Shown: positions 1-7,499 of the stretch, in pieces
How the letters are laid out: the number at the start of each line of letters is the position of its first letter
Numbering within the stretch: position 1 is the stretch's first letter
Assembly: GCA_946042285.1 (NCBI GenBank)
Contig: CAMGDK010000004.1
Span: 1-29,370 of the forward strand
Origin: an uncultured Clostridia bacterium
GTDB lineage: Bacteria; Bacillota; Clostridia; Oscillospirales; Acutalibacteraceae
DNA length: 29,370 nucleotides
Reading direction: 5' to 3'
Position numbers and translations under genes: made by a program
Notes under the pieces: generated by a model
Databases searched by the model: none
What the model was told of the DNA's origin: nothing
Seen by the model: only the letters and a program-made list of their open reading frames with translations

Positions 1-42
1 TGCCTCTTGTCTCGTGGGCTCGGAGATGTGTATAAGAGACAG
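1..42 (+). other. Illumina Nextera index and adapter (non-genomic)
   Basis: Bases 9-42 match the Nextera read-2 transposase adapter: a 15-nt sequencing-primer part (9-23, GTCTCGTGGGCTCGG) followed by the 19-bp Tn5 mosaic end (24-42). Bases 1-8, TGCCTCTT, stand exactly where the 8-nt i7 index lies in a Nextera i7 primer, and equal the N711 index as I remember it. This is leftover library sequence at a contig end, not a mobile element of the organism. Confidence 0.97.
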
Positions 43-46
43 GTGT

Positions 47-52
47 TATAAT
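47..52 (+). promoter_or_regulatory. Possible -10 element of the dnaA promoter
   Basis: A perfect TATAAT preceded by TG plus one base (TGTTATAAT, 44-52) has the form of an extended -10 element. It lies about 60 nt before the dnaA start. Any -35 element would fall where the adapter begins, so the promoter is cut and cannot be fully judged. Confidence 0.45.
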
Positions 53-113
53 AAATAATTATAGTGGAATAATGTATCAAATTATATATAAATTCAAAAA
101 CAGGAGGTATAAA

Positions 114-1469
114 ATGGAATCCTTTAACGATTTATGGCAGGCAGTTCTTGACTATTGCAGACAGCGTATTACACAAACAGCATTTAACCTTTGGATTTCA
201 AGAATTGAGTTCACCTCTTTTGAGGCTTCAACAGTTACACTTACCTTACCTAACCGCATGTTTATGGATGTTGTAATCCCTCAATATACAGAATTGCTGA
301 CTCAGGCGTTTGAGAATGTAATGGGCTTTACCGTTAATATCAGCTTTGTATATAAGGACGATCCCGAAACCAATGTTCACGGTGACATGAGCTACAACAA
401 CGCTCAGCACCTTGAGGATTACAGGAACGAGCAGTTCACATTTGAAAACTTTATTGTAGGCGCAAGCAACAGATTTGCTTATGTTGCCGCAAAGGCGGTT
501 GCCTCAAATCCCGGCTCGAACTCGGGTAATTCTTCGGAATTCAGCAATTACAATCCTTTGTTCATTTACGGTAATTCAGGTCTTGGCAAAACACATATTC
601 TTAATGCTATCTGCCACGACATAAGAAAGAATTTTCCCGAGCTTAAAATTATGTACATCAGGGCGGAGGAATTTGCCAACGAATTTTTCCAGGCTCTTCA
701 ATACAAGACGACGGACGAATTTCATTCTAAATTTAGAAACAATGTTGATGTCTTTTTGATTGACGATATTCAGTTTATCGCCAACAAGGAGGCACTTATT
801 GAGGAATTCTTCCACACCTTTGACTCCTTTGTATTCAGCGGCAAGCAGGTTGTTATCACATCCGACCGTCCGCCGAAGGATATTCAGTCGATTACCGACA
901 GGCTTAAGTCAAGGTTTGAGGACGGTCTTCTTGCAGATATTCAGCCACCTGAGTATGAAACAAGATGCGAAATTATTAAGAGAAAGGCAAAGCTTCTTAA
1001 TTTCAACATCAGCGAGCCTGTTATAAATTACATAGCAGAGAAGATTAAGAGCAACATCCGTCAGCTTGAGGGTGTAACAAAAAAGCTTTATGCGCTTTGC
1101 GAGCTTAACAAGATTGAGCCTACAATTTCACTTGCTCAAAGTGTTATTAAGGTTATAACGGAGGATAAGCAGCCTCTTCCCGTTACTATTCAAAAGGTTG
1201 TTGAGGAGGTTAGCAGGACTACCGGCGTTTCCGTTGAGGATATTTACGGCAAGCTCCAGCGTGCAAACATTACTCATGCAAGAAAAATTACCTTTTACAT
1301 TATAAGAAAGGTTACCAACATGAGCTATGAGGAAATAGGCAATCAGTTCAAAAAGCACCACTCAACCGTTATGTATAACATCAATCAAATTGAAAATGAG
1401 ATTGAAAAGGATTCAAAGCTTGCCCGTCAGGTCAACGACATTATTTCAAATGTACGCACCGATGCATAG
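114..1469 (+). CDS. dnaA: Chromosomal replication initiator protein DnaA
   Basis: DnaA binds DnaA boxes at oriC, forms an ATP-bound oligomer, melts the origin and loads the helicase. The 451-aa protein has the normal domain order: N-terminal domain I (about 1-80), a short linker, an AAA+ domain with Walker A GNSGLGKT (153-160) and Walker B FLIDDIQ (214-220), and a C-terminal helix-turn-helix domain IV. I chose the ATG at 114 because AGGAGGT (102-108) sits 5 nt before it. An in-frame ATG at 72 would add 14 residues unlike the family and has no ribosome binding site. The DNA-recognition loop of domain IV reads FKKHHSTV instead of the common FGxRDHTTV, so it is one residue shorter and lacks the usual Asp. 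Downstream lie a DnaA-box region and dnaN, the standard order. Confidence 0.97.
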   Translation: MESFNDLWQAVLDYCRQRITQTAFNLWISRIEFTSFEASTVTLTLPNRMFMDVVIPQYTELLTQAFENVMGFTVNISFVYKDDPETNVHGDMSYNNAQHLEDYRNEQFTFENFIVGASNRFAYVAAKAVASNPGSNSGNSSEFSNYNPLFIYGNSGLGKTHILNAICHDIRKNFPELKIMYIRAEEFANEFFQALQYKTTDEFHSKFRNNVDVFLIDDIQFIANKEALIEEFFHTFDSFVFSGKQVVITSDRPPKDIQSITDRLKSRFEDGLLADIQPPEYETRCEIIKRKAKLLNFNISEPVINYIAEKIKSNIRQLEGVTKKLYALCELNKIEPTISLAQSVIKVITEDKQPLPVTIQKVVEEVSRTTGVSVEDIYGKLQRANITHARKITFYIIRKVTNMSYEEIGNQFKKHHSTVMYNINQIENEIEKDSKLARQVNDIISNVRTDA

Positions 1470-1713
1470 CTTTTTCACTGTAAAATAATAACAAAGTTTT
1501 CCACACTTTTTTAATCTTTAACATAGAAAGACTGTTGATGAATGTTGAAAAAAATAATTTTCCTAAATCTCAACAAATTTTACACAATTCGACCTTAAAG
1601 ATTTACCGTTGATTTTTACAGCAACGATGCAGGCTGTGGGAGTTTTCCGCAATTTCCACACCCTCTAATAATACTACTAAATATTGAAGATATATTGATG
1701 GAGGATTTTAAAA
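1470..1713 (+). other. oriC: Probable oriC: DnaA-box cluster between dnaA and dnaN
   Basis: This 244-nt gap has no gene. On the + strand it holds two matches to the DnaA-box consensus TTWTNCACA: TTTTCCACA (1497-1505) and TTTTACACA (1578-1586). One-mismatch boxes are at 1471-1479 and, directly adjoining each other, at 1643-1651 (TTTTCCGCA) and 1652-1660 (ATTTCCACA). An A/T-rich stretch at about 1540-1580 could be the unwinding element. Firmicute origins commonly use the dnaA-dnaN gap, which fits. The dnaN ribosome binding site GGAGG (1700-1704) lies at the right end. Boxes upstream of dnaA cannot be checked because the contig starts there. Confidence 0.72.
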
Positions 1714-2826
1714 ATGAAATTTACTTGCTCTACAAAGGAATTAAGTGAAGCATGCTCTAATGTTATGAGAGCAGTCAGCACAAAGGTAACAATTCCTACA
1801 ATTGAGGGTATCCTTATCGAATGTGGCTCTGATACATTAAGCCTTACAGGCTACGACTTTGAATTCGGTATTAACACAACACTTCAGGCAAGCGTTGTTG
1901 AGCCGGGTGCTATCGTAATTAACGCAAAGGTTATCAGTGATATTATAAGAAAGCTTCCCGACGGCAAGGTTACATTTGACATCAGCGGTACGAATGTATC
2001 AATTATCAGCGGTGCAGCACAGTACAGCATCACAGGTATTGATGCAAACGATTATCCCGAGCTTCCGTCTGTTTCGGGAGGCTATCCGCTTTTCTTAAAT
2101 CAAACAATTCTTCATCAAATGGTAAGCCAAACACTTTATGCTGTTGCAGATAATGAGTCATCAAAGCCTGTACATACAGGATTAAAATTTGAGCTTTCAC
2201 TCAATCAGCTCAGGCTTATAGGCGTTGACGGCTACCGTCTTGCAATAAGAACGGAAACTGTTAAGTATGACGGCGACGACATCAGCTTTATCGTTCCTAA
2301 AAAGACAATAAGAGAGCTGATGAAGCTTATCAATCCCGAGGAGGATAACAATATTTCAATCAGCGTTGGCAAAAGGCATATTGTTTTTGATGTTGATAAT
2401 TACAGCATTATCAGCCGACTTCTTGACGGTGATTTTCTTGATTACAACGCAGCACTGCCTAAAACATGCTCAACAACAGTGCTTATCAACACAGGTGATG
2501 CAATTGATTGTATTGAAAGGACATTGCCGGTAATTGAGAATGATAAGAAAAATCCTATCAGATGCTTGTTTGAAAATGACGAAATGAGAGTTTCAACAGT
2601 ATCAAGCAGAGGTAGATTTGTTGACAGAACACATGCAAATTGCAGCGGTGACAGGGTTGAGATAGGCTTTAATTCAAAGTTTATACTTGAAGCACTTAAG
2701 GCTGCCGACACAGATCAGGTTAAAATTGAGCTTGGTGGCTCAATCAGTCCCGCAAAGGTGCTTCCGGTTAAGGATGAGAGCTTCCTTTTCCTTGTATTAC
2801 CAATGAGGTTAAAGAATGAAAATTAA
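1714..2826 (+). CDS. dnaN: DNA polymerase III subunit beta (sliding clamp)
   Basis: The beta clamp is a ring-shaped dimer that tethers the replicative polymerase to DNA. At 370 aa it has the normal family length, with three clamp domains. The N-terminal MKFTCSTKELSEAC style, the central VDGYRLAIR segment and the C-terminal LVLPMRL ending (the usual form is LxLPxRL) are typical. GGAGG at 1700-1704 supports the start. It directly follows the putative oriC, and its last 11 nt overlap the start of yaaA, which suggests translational coupling in a dnaN-yaaA-recF-remB transcript. Confidence 0.97.
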   Translation: MKFTCSTKELSEACSNVMRAVSTKVTIPTIEGILIECGSDTLSLTGYDFEFGINTTLQASVVEPGAIVINAKVISDIIRKLPDGKVTFDISGTNVSIISGAAQYSITGIDANDYPELPSVSGGYPLFLNQTILHQMVSQTLYAVADNESSKPVHTGLKFELSLNQLRLIGVDGYRLAIRTETVKYDGDDISFIVPKKTIRELMKLINPEEDNNISISVGKRHIVFDVDNYSIISRLLDGDFLDYNAALPKTCSTTVLINTGDAIDCIERTLPVIENDKKNPIRCLFENDEMRVSTVSSRGRFVDRTHANCSGDRVEIGFNSKFILEALKAADTDQVKIELGGSISPAKVLPVKDESFLFLVLPMRLKNEN

Positions 2827-3064
2827 GGCTAAGGCAGTTAAAAGAAAAAAGGAAAAGGTTTTTATCAGCACTGAATTTATCCGCCTCGACGCGTTTTTAA
2901 AATTTCAGGGAATATCCGAAACAGGCGGTCAGGCAAAGCAGTTTATTCAAGACGGTATTGTTAAGGTTAACGGCGAGGTCTGCACCGCAAGAGGTAAAAA
3001 AATAAGAAGCGGTGACATTGTTTCCGTATTTTCCGCAGATTATGAAATAACCGATGAAAATTAA
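2816..3064 (+). CDS. yaaA: S4 domain protein YaaA-like (RNA-binding)
   Basis: This is an 82-aa protein with a single S4 RNA-binding fold covering about residues 20-75: the pattern RLDAFLKFQG, then QAKQFIQDGIVKVNGEV and the basic RGKKIRSGDIV. In Firmicutes the small S4 protein between dnaN and recF (B. subtilis YaaA) is linked to ribosome assembly; the exact role here is inferred from position. It starts with a Lys-rich stretch. It overlaps dnaN by 11 nt and recF by 11 nt, and the two overlaps have the same sequence. GAGG (2805-2808) inside dnaN may serve as its ribosome binding site. Confidence 0.9.
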   Translation: MKIKAKAVKRKKEKVFISTEFIRLDAFLKFQGISETGGQAKQFIQDGIVKVNGEVCTARGKKIRSGDIVSVFSADYEITDEN

Positions 3065-4142
3065 ATCAATAGATATAGAAAATTACAGGAATATTAAAAA
3101 TCTTAATCTTGATTTTGATGATGTTAATATCATCTACGGCGAGAATGCGCAGGGTAAAACCAATTTAATTGAGGCAATTTATCTTTTCACCGGTGCTAAA
3201 AGCTTTAGGGGTGTCAGGGATAAGGAGCTTGTTAAATTCGGGTGTGATTATTCCAAGCTTAAGATTTGCTTTGAAAATAAAAAAAGAGAGCAAAATGCCG
3301 AAATATTGATTAAGGGCAGGAGAAGTGCGACATTAAACGGTGTAAAAAAGAAGTCGGCATCTTCACTCGGCGACGAGCTTAAGGCAGTAATTTTTTCACC
3401 TGTTCATCTTTCAATGGTAAAGGATGGTCCTGCCGAAAGGCGTAAGTTTATCGACGGCGCACTTTGTCAAATCAAATCGGGATACAGGAGTCTTCTTAAG
3501 GAATACAACAGATGTCTTGCTCAGCGCAACATGCTTTTAAAGGATATAGGAGCTAATCCGTCACTTGCCGACATGCTTTATATTTGGGATAAAAATCTTG
3601 CATCAAGCGGCGCTAAAATAATTATGCAAAGGCGCAAATATATTGAGGCTGTCACTCCTTTTGTAAAGGATATTTTTGACGGTCTTTCAAACGGCAGGGA
3701 GAGCATTGAGCTTGTGCTTAAGGGAGAATTTGACTATTTGGGGCTTACTCTTGATGAAATTGAGGACAGGCTTGTTAAAGAATTTATTGCCGCCAAAAGC
3801 AACGACATGATAAACAGAATAACAACTGTCGGTCCTCACAGGGATGACATGGATATACTCATTAACGGCAGGAGCGCAAGGCTTTACGGCTCACAGGGGC
3901 AGCAACGCTCATGTGTGCTTGCACTTAAGCTTGCCGAGGCAAGCCTACTTAAGCAAATGACGGGGGACGAGCCGATTGTGCTTCTTGATGATGTTATGAG
4001 CGAGCTTGACGAGTCAAGGCAGGATTATATCCTTAATCACCTTAAGGACAGGCAGATATTTATAACCTGCTGTGATGCCAACACGGTGCTGCGGCTCAAG
4101 CAGGGCAAAACCTTTCACATTTCCGACGGAGGTGTAATTTAA
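3054..4142 (+). CDS. recF: DNA replication and repair protein RecF
   Basis: RecF is an SMC/ABC-type ATPase that helps load RecA on gapped DNA during recombinational repair. The 362-aa protein has Walker A GENAQGKT (29-36), the ABC signature GSQGQQRS (279-286) and Walker B VLLDDVMSELD (309-319), all intact and in order. The length is normal. The start lies inside the last codons of yaaA and no strong ribosome binding site precedes it, so it probably depends on re-initiation by ribosomes finishing yaaA. Its stop codon shares one base with the start of remB. Confidence 0.96.
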   Translation: MKIKSIDIENYRNIKNLNLDFDDVNIIYGENAQGKTNLIEAIYLFTGAKSFRGVRDKELVKFGCDYSKLKICFENKKREQNAEILIKGRRSATLNGVKKKSASSLGDELKAVIFSPVHLSMVKDGPAERRKFIDGALCQIKSGYRSLLKEYNRCLAQRNMLLKDIGANPSLADMLYIWDKNLASSGAKIIMQRRKYIEAVTPFVKDIFDGLSNGRESIELVLKGEFDYLGLTLDEIEDRLVKEFIAAKSNDMINRITTVGPHRDDMDILINGRSARLYGSQGQQRSCVLALKLAEASLLKQMTGDEPIVLLDDVMSELDESRQDYILNHLKDRQIFITCCDANTVLRLKQGKTFHISDGGVI

Positions 4143-4375
4143 TGTATATTTACCTCGGCGGAGATACGGCAATCAGCACAAGCGACATTATCGGCGTGTT
4201 TGACATGGATACATCAACAGTCAACAAGGCAACAAGAGATTATCTGTCACAATCTGAAAAAAATAATAAAATCGTTTATGTCAATTACGAATTGCCGAAA
4301 AGCTTTGTTGTGTGCAGCGATAAGATTTTCGTTTGCCCACTCAACACATCAACAATAGCTAAAAGAATTAAATAG
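4142..4375 (+). CDS. remB: RemB-like DUF370 regulatory protein
   Basis: This is a 77-aa protein of the DUF370 (RemA/RemB) family. In B. subtilis, RemA is a DNA-binding activator of biofilm-matrix genes, and RemB (YaaB) is its paralog encoded between recF and gyrB, the same place as here. Typical features are the opening MYIYLGGD, the central DIIGVFDMDTSTV and the ending LNTSTIAKRI. The start ATG overlaps the recF stop by one base. The molecular target in this organism is unknown. Confidence 0.88.
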   Translation: MYIYLGGDTAISTSDIIGVFDMDTSTVNKATRDYLSQSEKNNKIVYVNYELPKSFVVCSDKIFVCPLNTSTIAKRIK

Positions 4376-4430
4376 CAAATACATTTTACATATACAAATT
4401 TTATTAAAAATCCTATCAAGGAGAATCAGT

Positions 4431-6389
4431 ATGAGCGAAGAAATCAAAACAGTTTTAGAGGAAGAGGACATGGATACTGTCGTAACAGAGGAGTATTCTG
4501 CCAAGGATATTCAGGTGCTGGAGGGACTTGAGGCTGTAAGAAAGCGTCCGGGCATGTACATCGGCTCAACCGGTCCGAGAGGACTTCACCACCTTGTTTA
4601 TGAAATTGTGGACAACTCCATCGACGAGGCACTTGCCGGCGTTTGTACTCACATTGAATGTGAAATTCTTGAAAATAATGTAATTCAGGTAACAGATAAC
4701 GGCCGTGGTATCCCTGTCGGTATAAATGAAAAAACAGGCTTGCCTGCCGTTACGGTTGTACTTACCGTGCTTCACGCAGGCGGTAAATTCGGCGGCTCGG
4801 GCTACAAGGTTTCGGGCGGTCTTCACGGTGTAGGCTCATCTGTTGTTAATGCGCTTTCCGAATGGCTTGAGGTTGAGGTTACACAAAACGGTCACATCTA
4901 TGCACAGCGATTTGAAAGAGGTGTTCCGACAGACGACCTTCACATTATCGGTGACGCTGAGGGACACGGCACAAGAATACGCTTTAAGGCAGATGCCGAC
5001 ATTTTCCAAGAGACAACAACATACGAATACGAAATATTGGAAAGAAGGCTTCGCGAGCAGGCTTTCCTTAACGCAGGTCTTTCAATCACTCTTACCGACA
5101 GGCGAGGTGACGAGGATTACAGCGAGGAATTCTGCTACGAGGGCGGTATTCGCTCGTTTGTTGAGTACATCAACACAAGCAGAGGTCTTAATCCTATTCA
5201 GGAAGAGGTTATTCACCTTTCAACAACAAAGGACGATAGAAGTGCCGAGGTTGCACTCTGCTACACCGACTCATATAACGAAACACTGCTTTCATTTGCA
5301 AATAACATTAACACTATCGACGGCGGTACTCACGAAACAGGCTTTAAAACAGCACTTACAAGAGTATTCAACGACTACGGTAAAAAGTTTAACATACTTA
5401 AGGACTCCGACAAGAAGTTTTCCGGTGAGGATGTGCGTGAGGGTATCACCGCAGTTATTTCCGTTAAGCTGACTGAAGCACAGTTTGAGGGACAGACAAA
5501 GGGTAAGCTCGGCAACACGGATATTACAGGTCTTGTTTCATCAATGCTTTACGACAAGCTGATGACCTACTTTGAGGAGCATCCGGCTGTTGCAAAAACA
5601 CTTATCAACAAATCGCTTGACGCATCAAGAGCGAGAGAGGCAGCAAGAAAAGCAAGAGAAAACGCAAGGAGAAAATCTCCGCTTGAAAGCAACACTCTTC
5701 CGGGCAAGCTTGCAGACTGCATCAGCAACGATCCGTCAAAATGCGAAATCTATATCGTCGAGGGTGACTCTGCCGGCGGCTCTGCAAAGGACGGCAGAGA
5801 CAAGGAGCACATGGCAATTCTTCCGCTTTGGGGTAAAATGCTCAATGTTGAAAAGGCAAGAGTTGACAAGGTTATCACCAACGAAAAGCTCACTCCCGTT
5901 GTTATGGCGCTCGGCACAGGCATCGGCGAGGACTTTGACATCAGCAAGCTTCGCTATCACAAGATTATCATTATGGCGGATGCCGATGTCGATGGTGCTC
6001 ATATAAGAACACTTCTTTTGACCTTCTTCTTCCGCTATATGCCGCAGATTATCGAGCAGGGACATGTATTTCTTGCACAGCCTCCTCTTTTCAAGGTGTC
6101 AAAGGGCAAGAAGAGTGCCTATGCATACTCCGACGAGGAAAGAGATGAAAAAATTGAAGAATTCGGCGGCGACTGCGACATTCAGCGCTACAAAGGTCTT
6201 GGTGAAATGGATCCCGATCAGCTTTGGGAAACAACTATGGATCCCGAATACAGAACAATGCTTCGTGTTACCATTGAGGATGCGCAAAGAGCGAGCGAGA
6301 ATTTCTCTATTCTCATGGGTGACAATGTTGAGCCAAGGCGTGAATTTATAGAAAAGAACGCTAAATTCGTACAAAATCTTGATATTTAA
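4431..6389 (+). CDS. gyrB: DNA gyrase subunit B
   Basis: GyrB is the ATPase subunit of gyrase and powers introduction of negative supercoils. The 652-aa protein has the GHKL ATPase motifs (EIVDNSIDEA near residue 58, DNGRGIPVG, GLHGVGSSVVNALS), the transducer domain, and a TOPRIM domain with EGDSAGG (from E444) and DADVDG (D517/D519), ending in the YKGLGEMD tail. It is preceded by AAGGAGA at good spacing. The TOPRIM stretch reads ILPLWGKMLNVEKAR, with Trp467 where most gyrases have Arg (LPLRGK). The C-terminus is complete. It is separated from gyrA by two small membrane-protein genes. Confidence 0.97.
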   Translation: MSEEIKTVLEEEDMDTVVTEEYSAKDIQVLEGLEAVRKRPGMYIGSTGPRGLHHLVYEIVDNSIDEALAGVCTHIECEILENNVIQVTDNGRGIPVGINEKTGLPAVTVVLTVLHAGGKFGGSGYKVSGGLHGVGSSVVNALSEWLEVEVTQNGHIYAQRFERGVPTDDLHIIGDAEGHGTRIRFKADADIFQETTTYEYEILERRLREQAFLNAGLSITLTDRRGDEDYSEEFCYEGGIRSFVEYINTSRGLNPIQEEVIHLSTTKDDRSAEVALCYTDSYNETLLSFANNINTIDGGTHETGFKTALTRVFNDYGKKFNILKDSDKKFSGEDVREGITAVISVKLTEAQFEGQTKGKLGNTDITGLVSSMLYDKLMTYFEEHPAVAKTLINKSLDASRAREAARKARENARRKSPLESNTLPGKLADCISNDPSKCEIYIVEGDSAGGSAKDGRDKEHMAILPLWGKMLNVEKARVDKVITNEKLTPVVMALGTGIGEDFDISKLRYHKIIIMADADVDGAHIRTLLLTFFFRYMPQIIEQGHVFLAQPPLFKVSKGKKSAYAYSDEERDEKIEEFGGDCDIQRYKGLGEMDPDQLWETTMDPEYRTMLRVTIEDAQRASENFSILMGDNVEPRREFIEKNAKFVQNLDI

Positions 6390-6424
6390 TTTAACTTATT
6401 TATTTTAACGGAAAGTAAATTATT

Positions 6425-6919
6425 ATGAAAATAACCTTTCAAATGACAGAAAACGAATTTTACCTTGGTTGGAAATATAAAAACAATACGGGTAAAATGA
6501 GCAATTATGCAGGAGCGGTGCTTGTTGCCGTAATTTGTCTTTGTGTTTCGGCAGTCGGTGTTGCGCGTGCGCTCCCCTTTCTTGCAGTGACGGGTATCTG
6601 CATTTCAGGTGCAGTGCTTTTTGGCACCTTTAACCGTCAAAAAAAGAGAGTTATGCAGGAATACCGTTACTCAGCCGTAATCAACGGCGAGCATACAATC
6701 ATTGCCGATAACGACAGGATTACGCTTATTAACAGCTTTGAAAAAATGTCTGTGCCGTATAGCAAAATTTTTGCCTTTAAGGAAACAAAGGATTATCTTT
6801 TCATCATGCCTACATTTAGAAAGGGTATAGCAGTAATCAACAAGGAGCGCTACGGCGGTGACGATTTAACAAAAATCGCCGAGGTGCTTAAAAAAAGTAA
6901 AGAGGAGGCTGCAAAATGA
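6425..6919 (+). CDS. YcxB-like membrane protein, first of a pair
   Basis: This is a 164-aa protein of unknown function that resembles the YcxB-like C-terminal family. It has a short N-terminal beta-type segment, two adjacent membrane helices (about residues 28-46 and 48-67), then a cytoplasmic domain with the pattern ADNDRITLINSFEKMSVPYSKI, followed by KDYLFIMP, typical of these proteins. The family call rests on pattern recognition only. The next gene begins inside its last codon (ATGA overlap, 6916-6919), so the two are very likely made together. Placement within the gyrase locus suggests co-transcription with gyrB, but no link to topology is evident. Confidence 0.7.
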   Translation: MKITFQMTENEFYLGWKYKNNTGKMSNYAGAVLVAVICLCVSAVGVARALPFLAVTGICISGAVLFGTFNRQKKRVMQEYRYSAVINGEHTIIADNDRITLINSFEKMSVPYSKIFAFKETKDYLFIMPTFRKGIAVINKERYGGDDLTKIAEVLKKSKEEAAK

Positions 6920-7443
6920 ACGTCTCTTTTACATATTCACTGACGCTTGATGATTACATCGGCTTTGAAAAAATCATGATTAAGCAAAAATATTTCGGCA
7001 TAATGACATATATTTCAACACTGATACTCCTTGCAGTAGGTGCTTTCAGCTATGTCGGCACAAAGGAGCCGTCACTGCTTATCATTTCCGTTGCCTATGC
7101 AGCAGCATCAATACTTTCCGTTTTTGCCGAAAAAAAGCTTATACCTCAGCGCAAGGCAAAAAAATACACAAGACTTGATAACACATATTTTTCACCGAGA
7201 AAGGTGATAATCAGCGACTCGGCAGTTGAGCTTACGCTTGAGAGTGAAGGCGAGGACTCTGTTGAGTCAATAGGTGTTTACCCTATTCAATCATTTGCGG
7301 CAGTGCTTGAAAGCAAGGATTACATTATGCTTTTGGCGGCTGTTGATTCTTACATCATACCGAAAAGCGCAATCCCCATCGAGCAGCTTGCAACGGTTGA
7401 AAATATATTTAGGGCAAGACCTAATTATTTGAAGGCTAAATAA
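6916..7443 (+). CDS. YcxB-like membrane protein, second of a pair
   Basis: This 175-aa protein has the same layout as its upstream neighbour: an N-terminal strand-like segment, two membrane helices (about 28-47 and 51-70), a basic joint (EKKLIPQRKAKKY), then a soluble domain with FSPRKVIISDSAVEL and DYIMLLAAVDSYIIPKSAI. A strong GAGGAGG precedes the start. It overlaps the previous gene by 4 nt, which suggests paralogs acting together. The function is unknown; a membrane-bound PH-like fold is only a possibility. Confidence 0.7.
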   Translation: MNVSFTYSLTLDDYIGFEKIMIKQKYFGIMTYISTLILLAVGAFSYVGTKEPSLLIISVAYAAASILSVFAEKKLIPQRKAKKYTRLDNTYFSPRKVIISDSAVELTLESEGEDSVESIGVYPIQSFAAVLESKDYIMLLAAVDSYIIPKSAIPIEQLATVENIFRARPNYLKAK

Positions 7444-7499
7444 TAATTTGAAATAACATATAATGAACGAAAATATCCCATAAATTCGGAGGAATATAT

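Noticed and set aside
24..42. Tn5-like mosaic end as a sign of a transposon
   Set aside because: It is preceded by the Nextera primer sequence and an index, so it is library adapter, not a native element.
72..113. Longer dnaA start at ATG 72
   Set aside because: The extra 14 residues have no likeness to DnaA, and the strong AGGAGGT at 102-108 serves the ATG at 114.
4843..5472. 209-codon + strand frame inside gyrB in another phase
   Set aside because: GyrB is complete and conserved in the main frame; the alternate product is Thr/Leu/Arg-rich with no fold.
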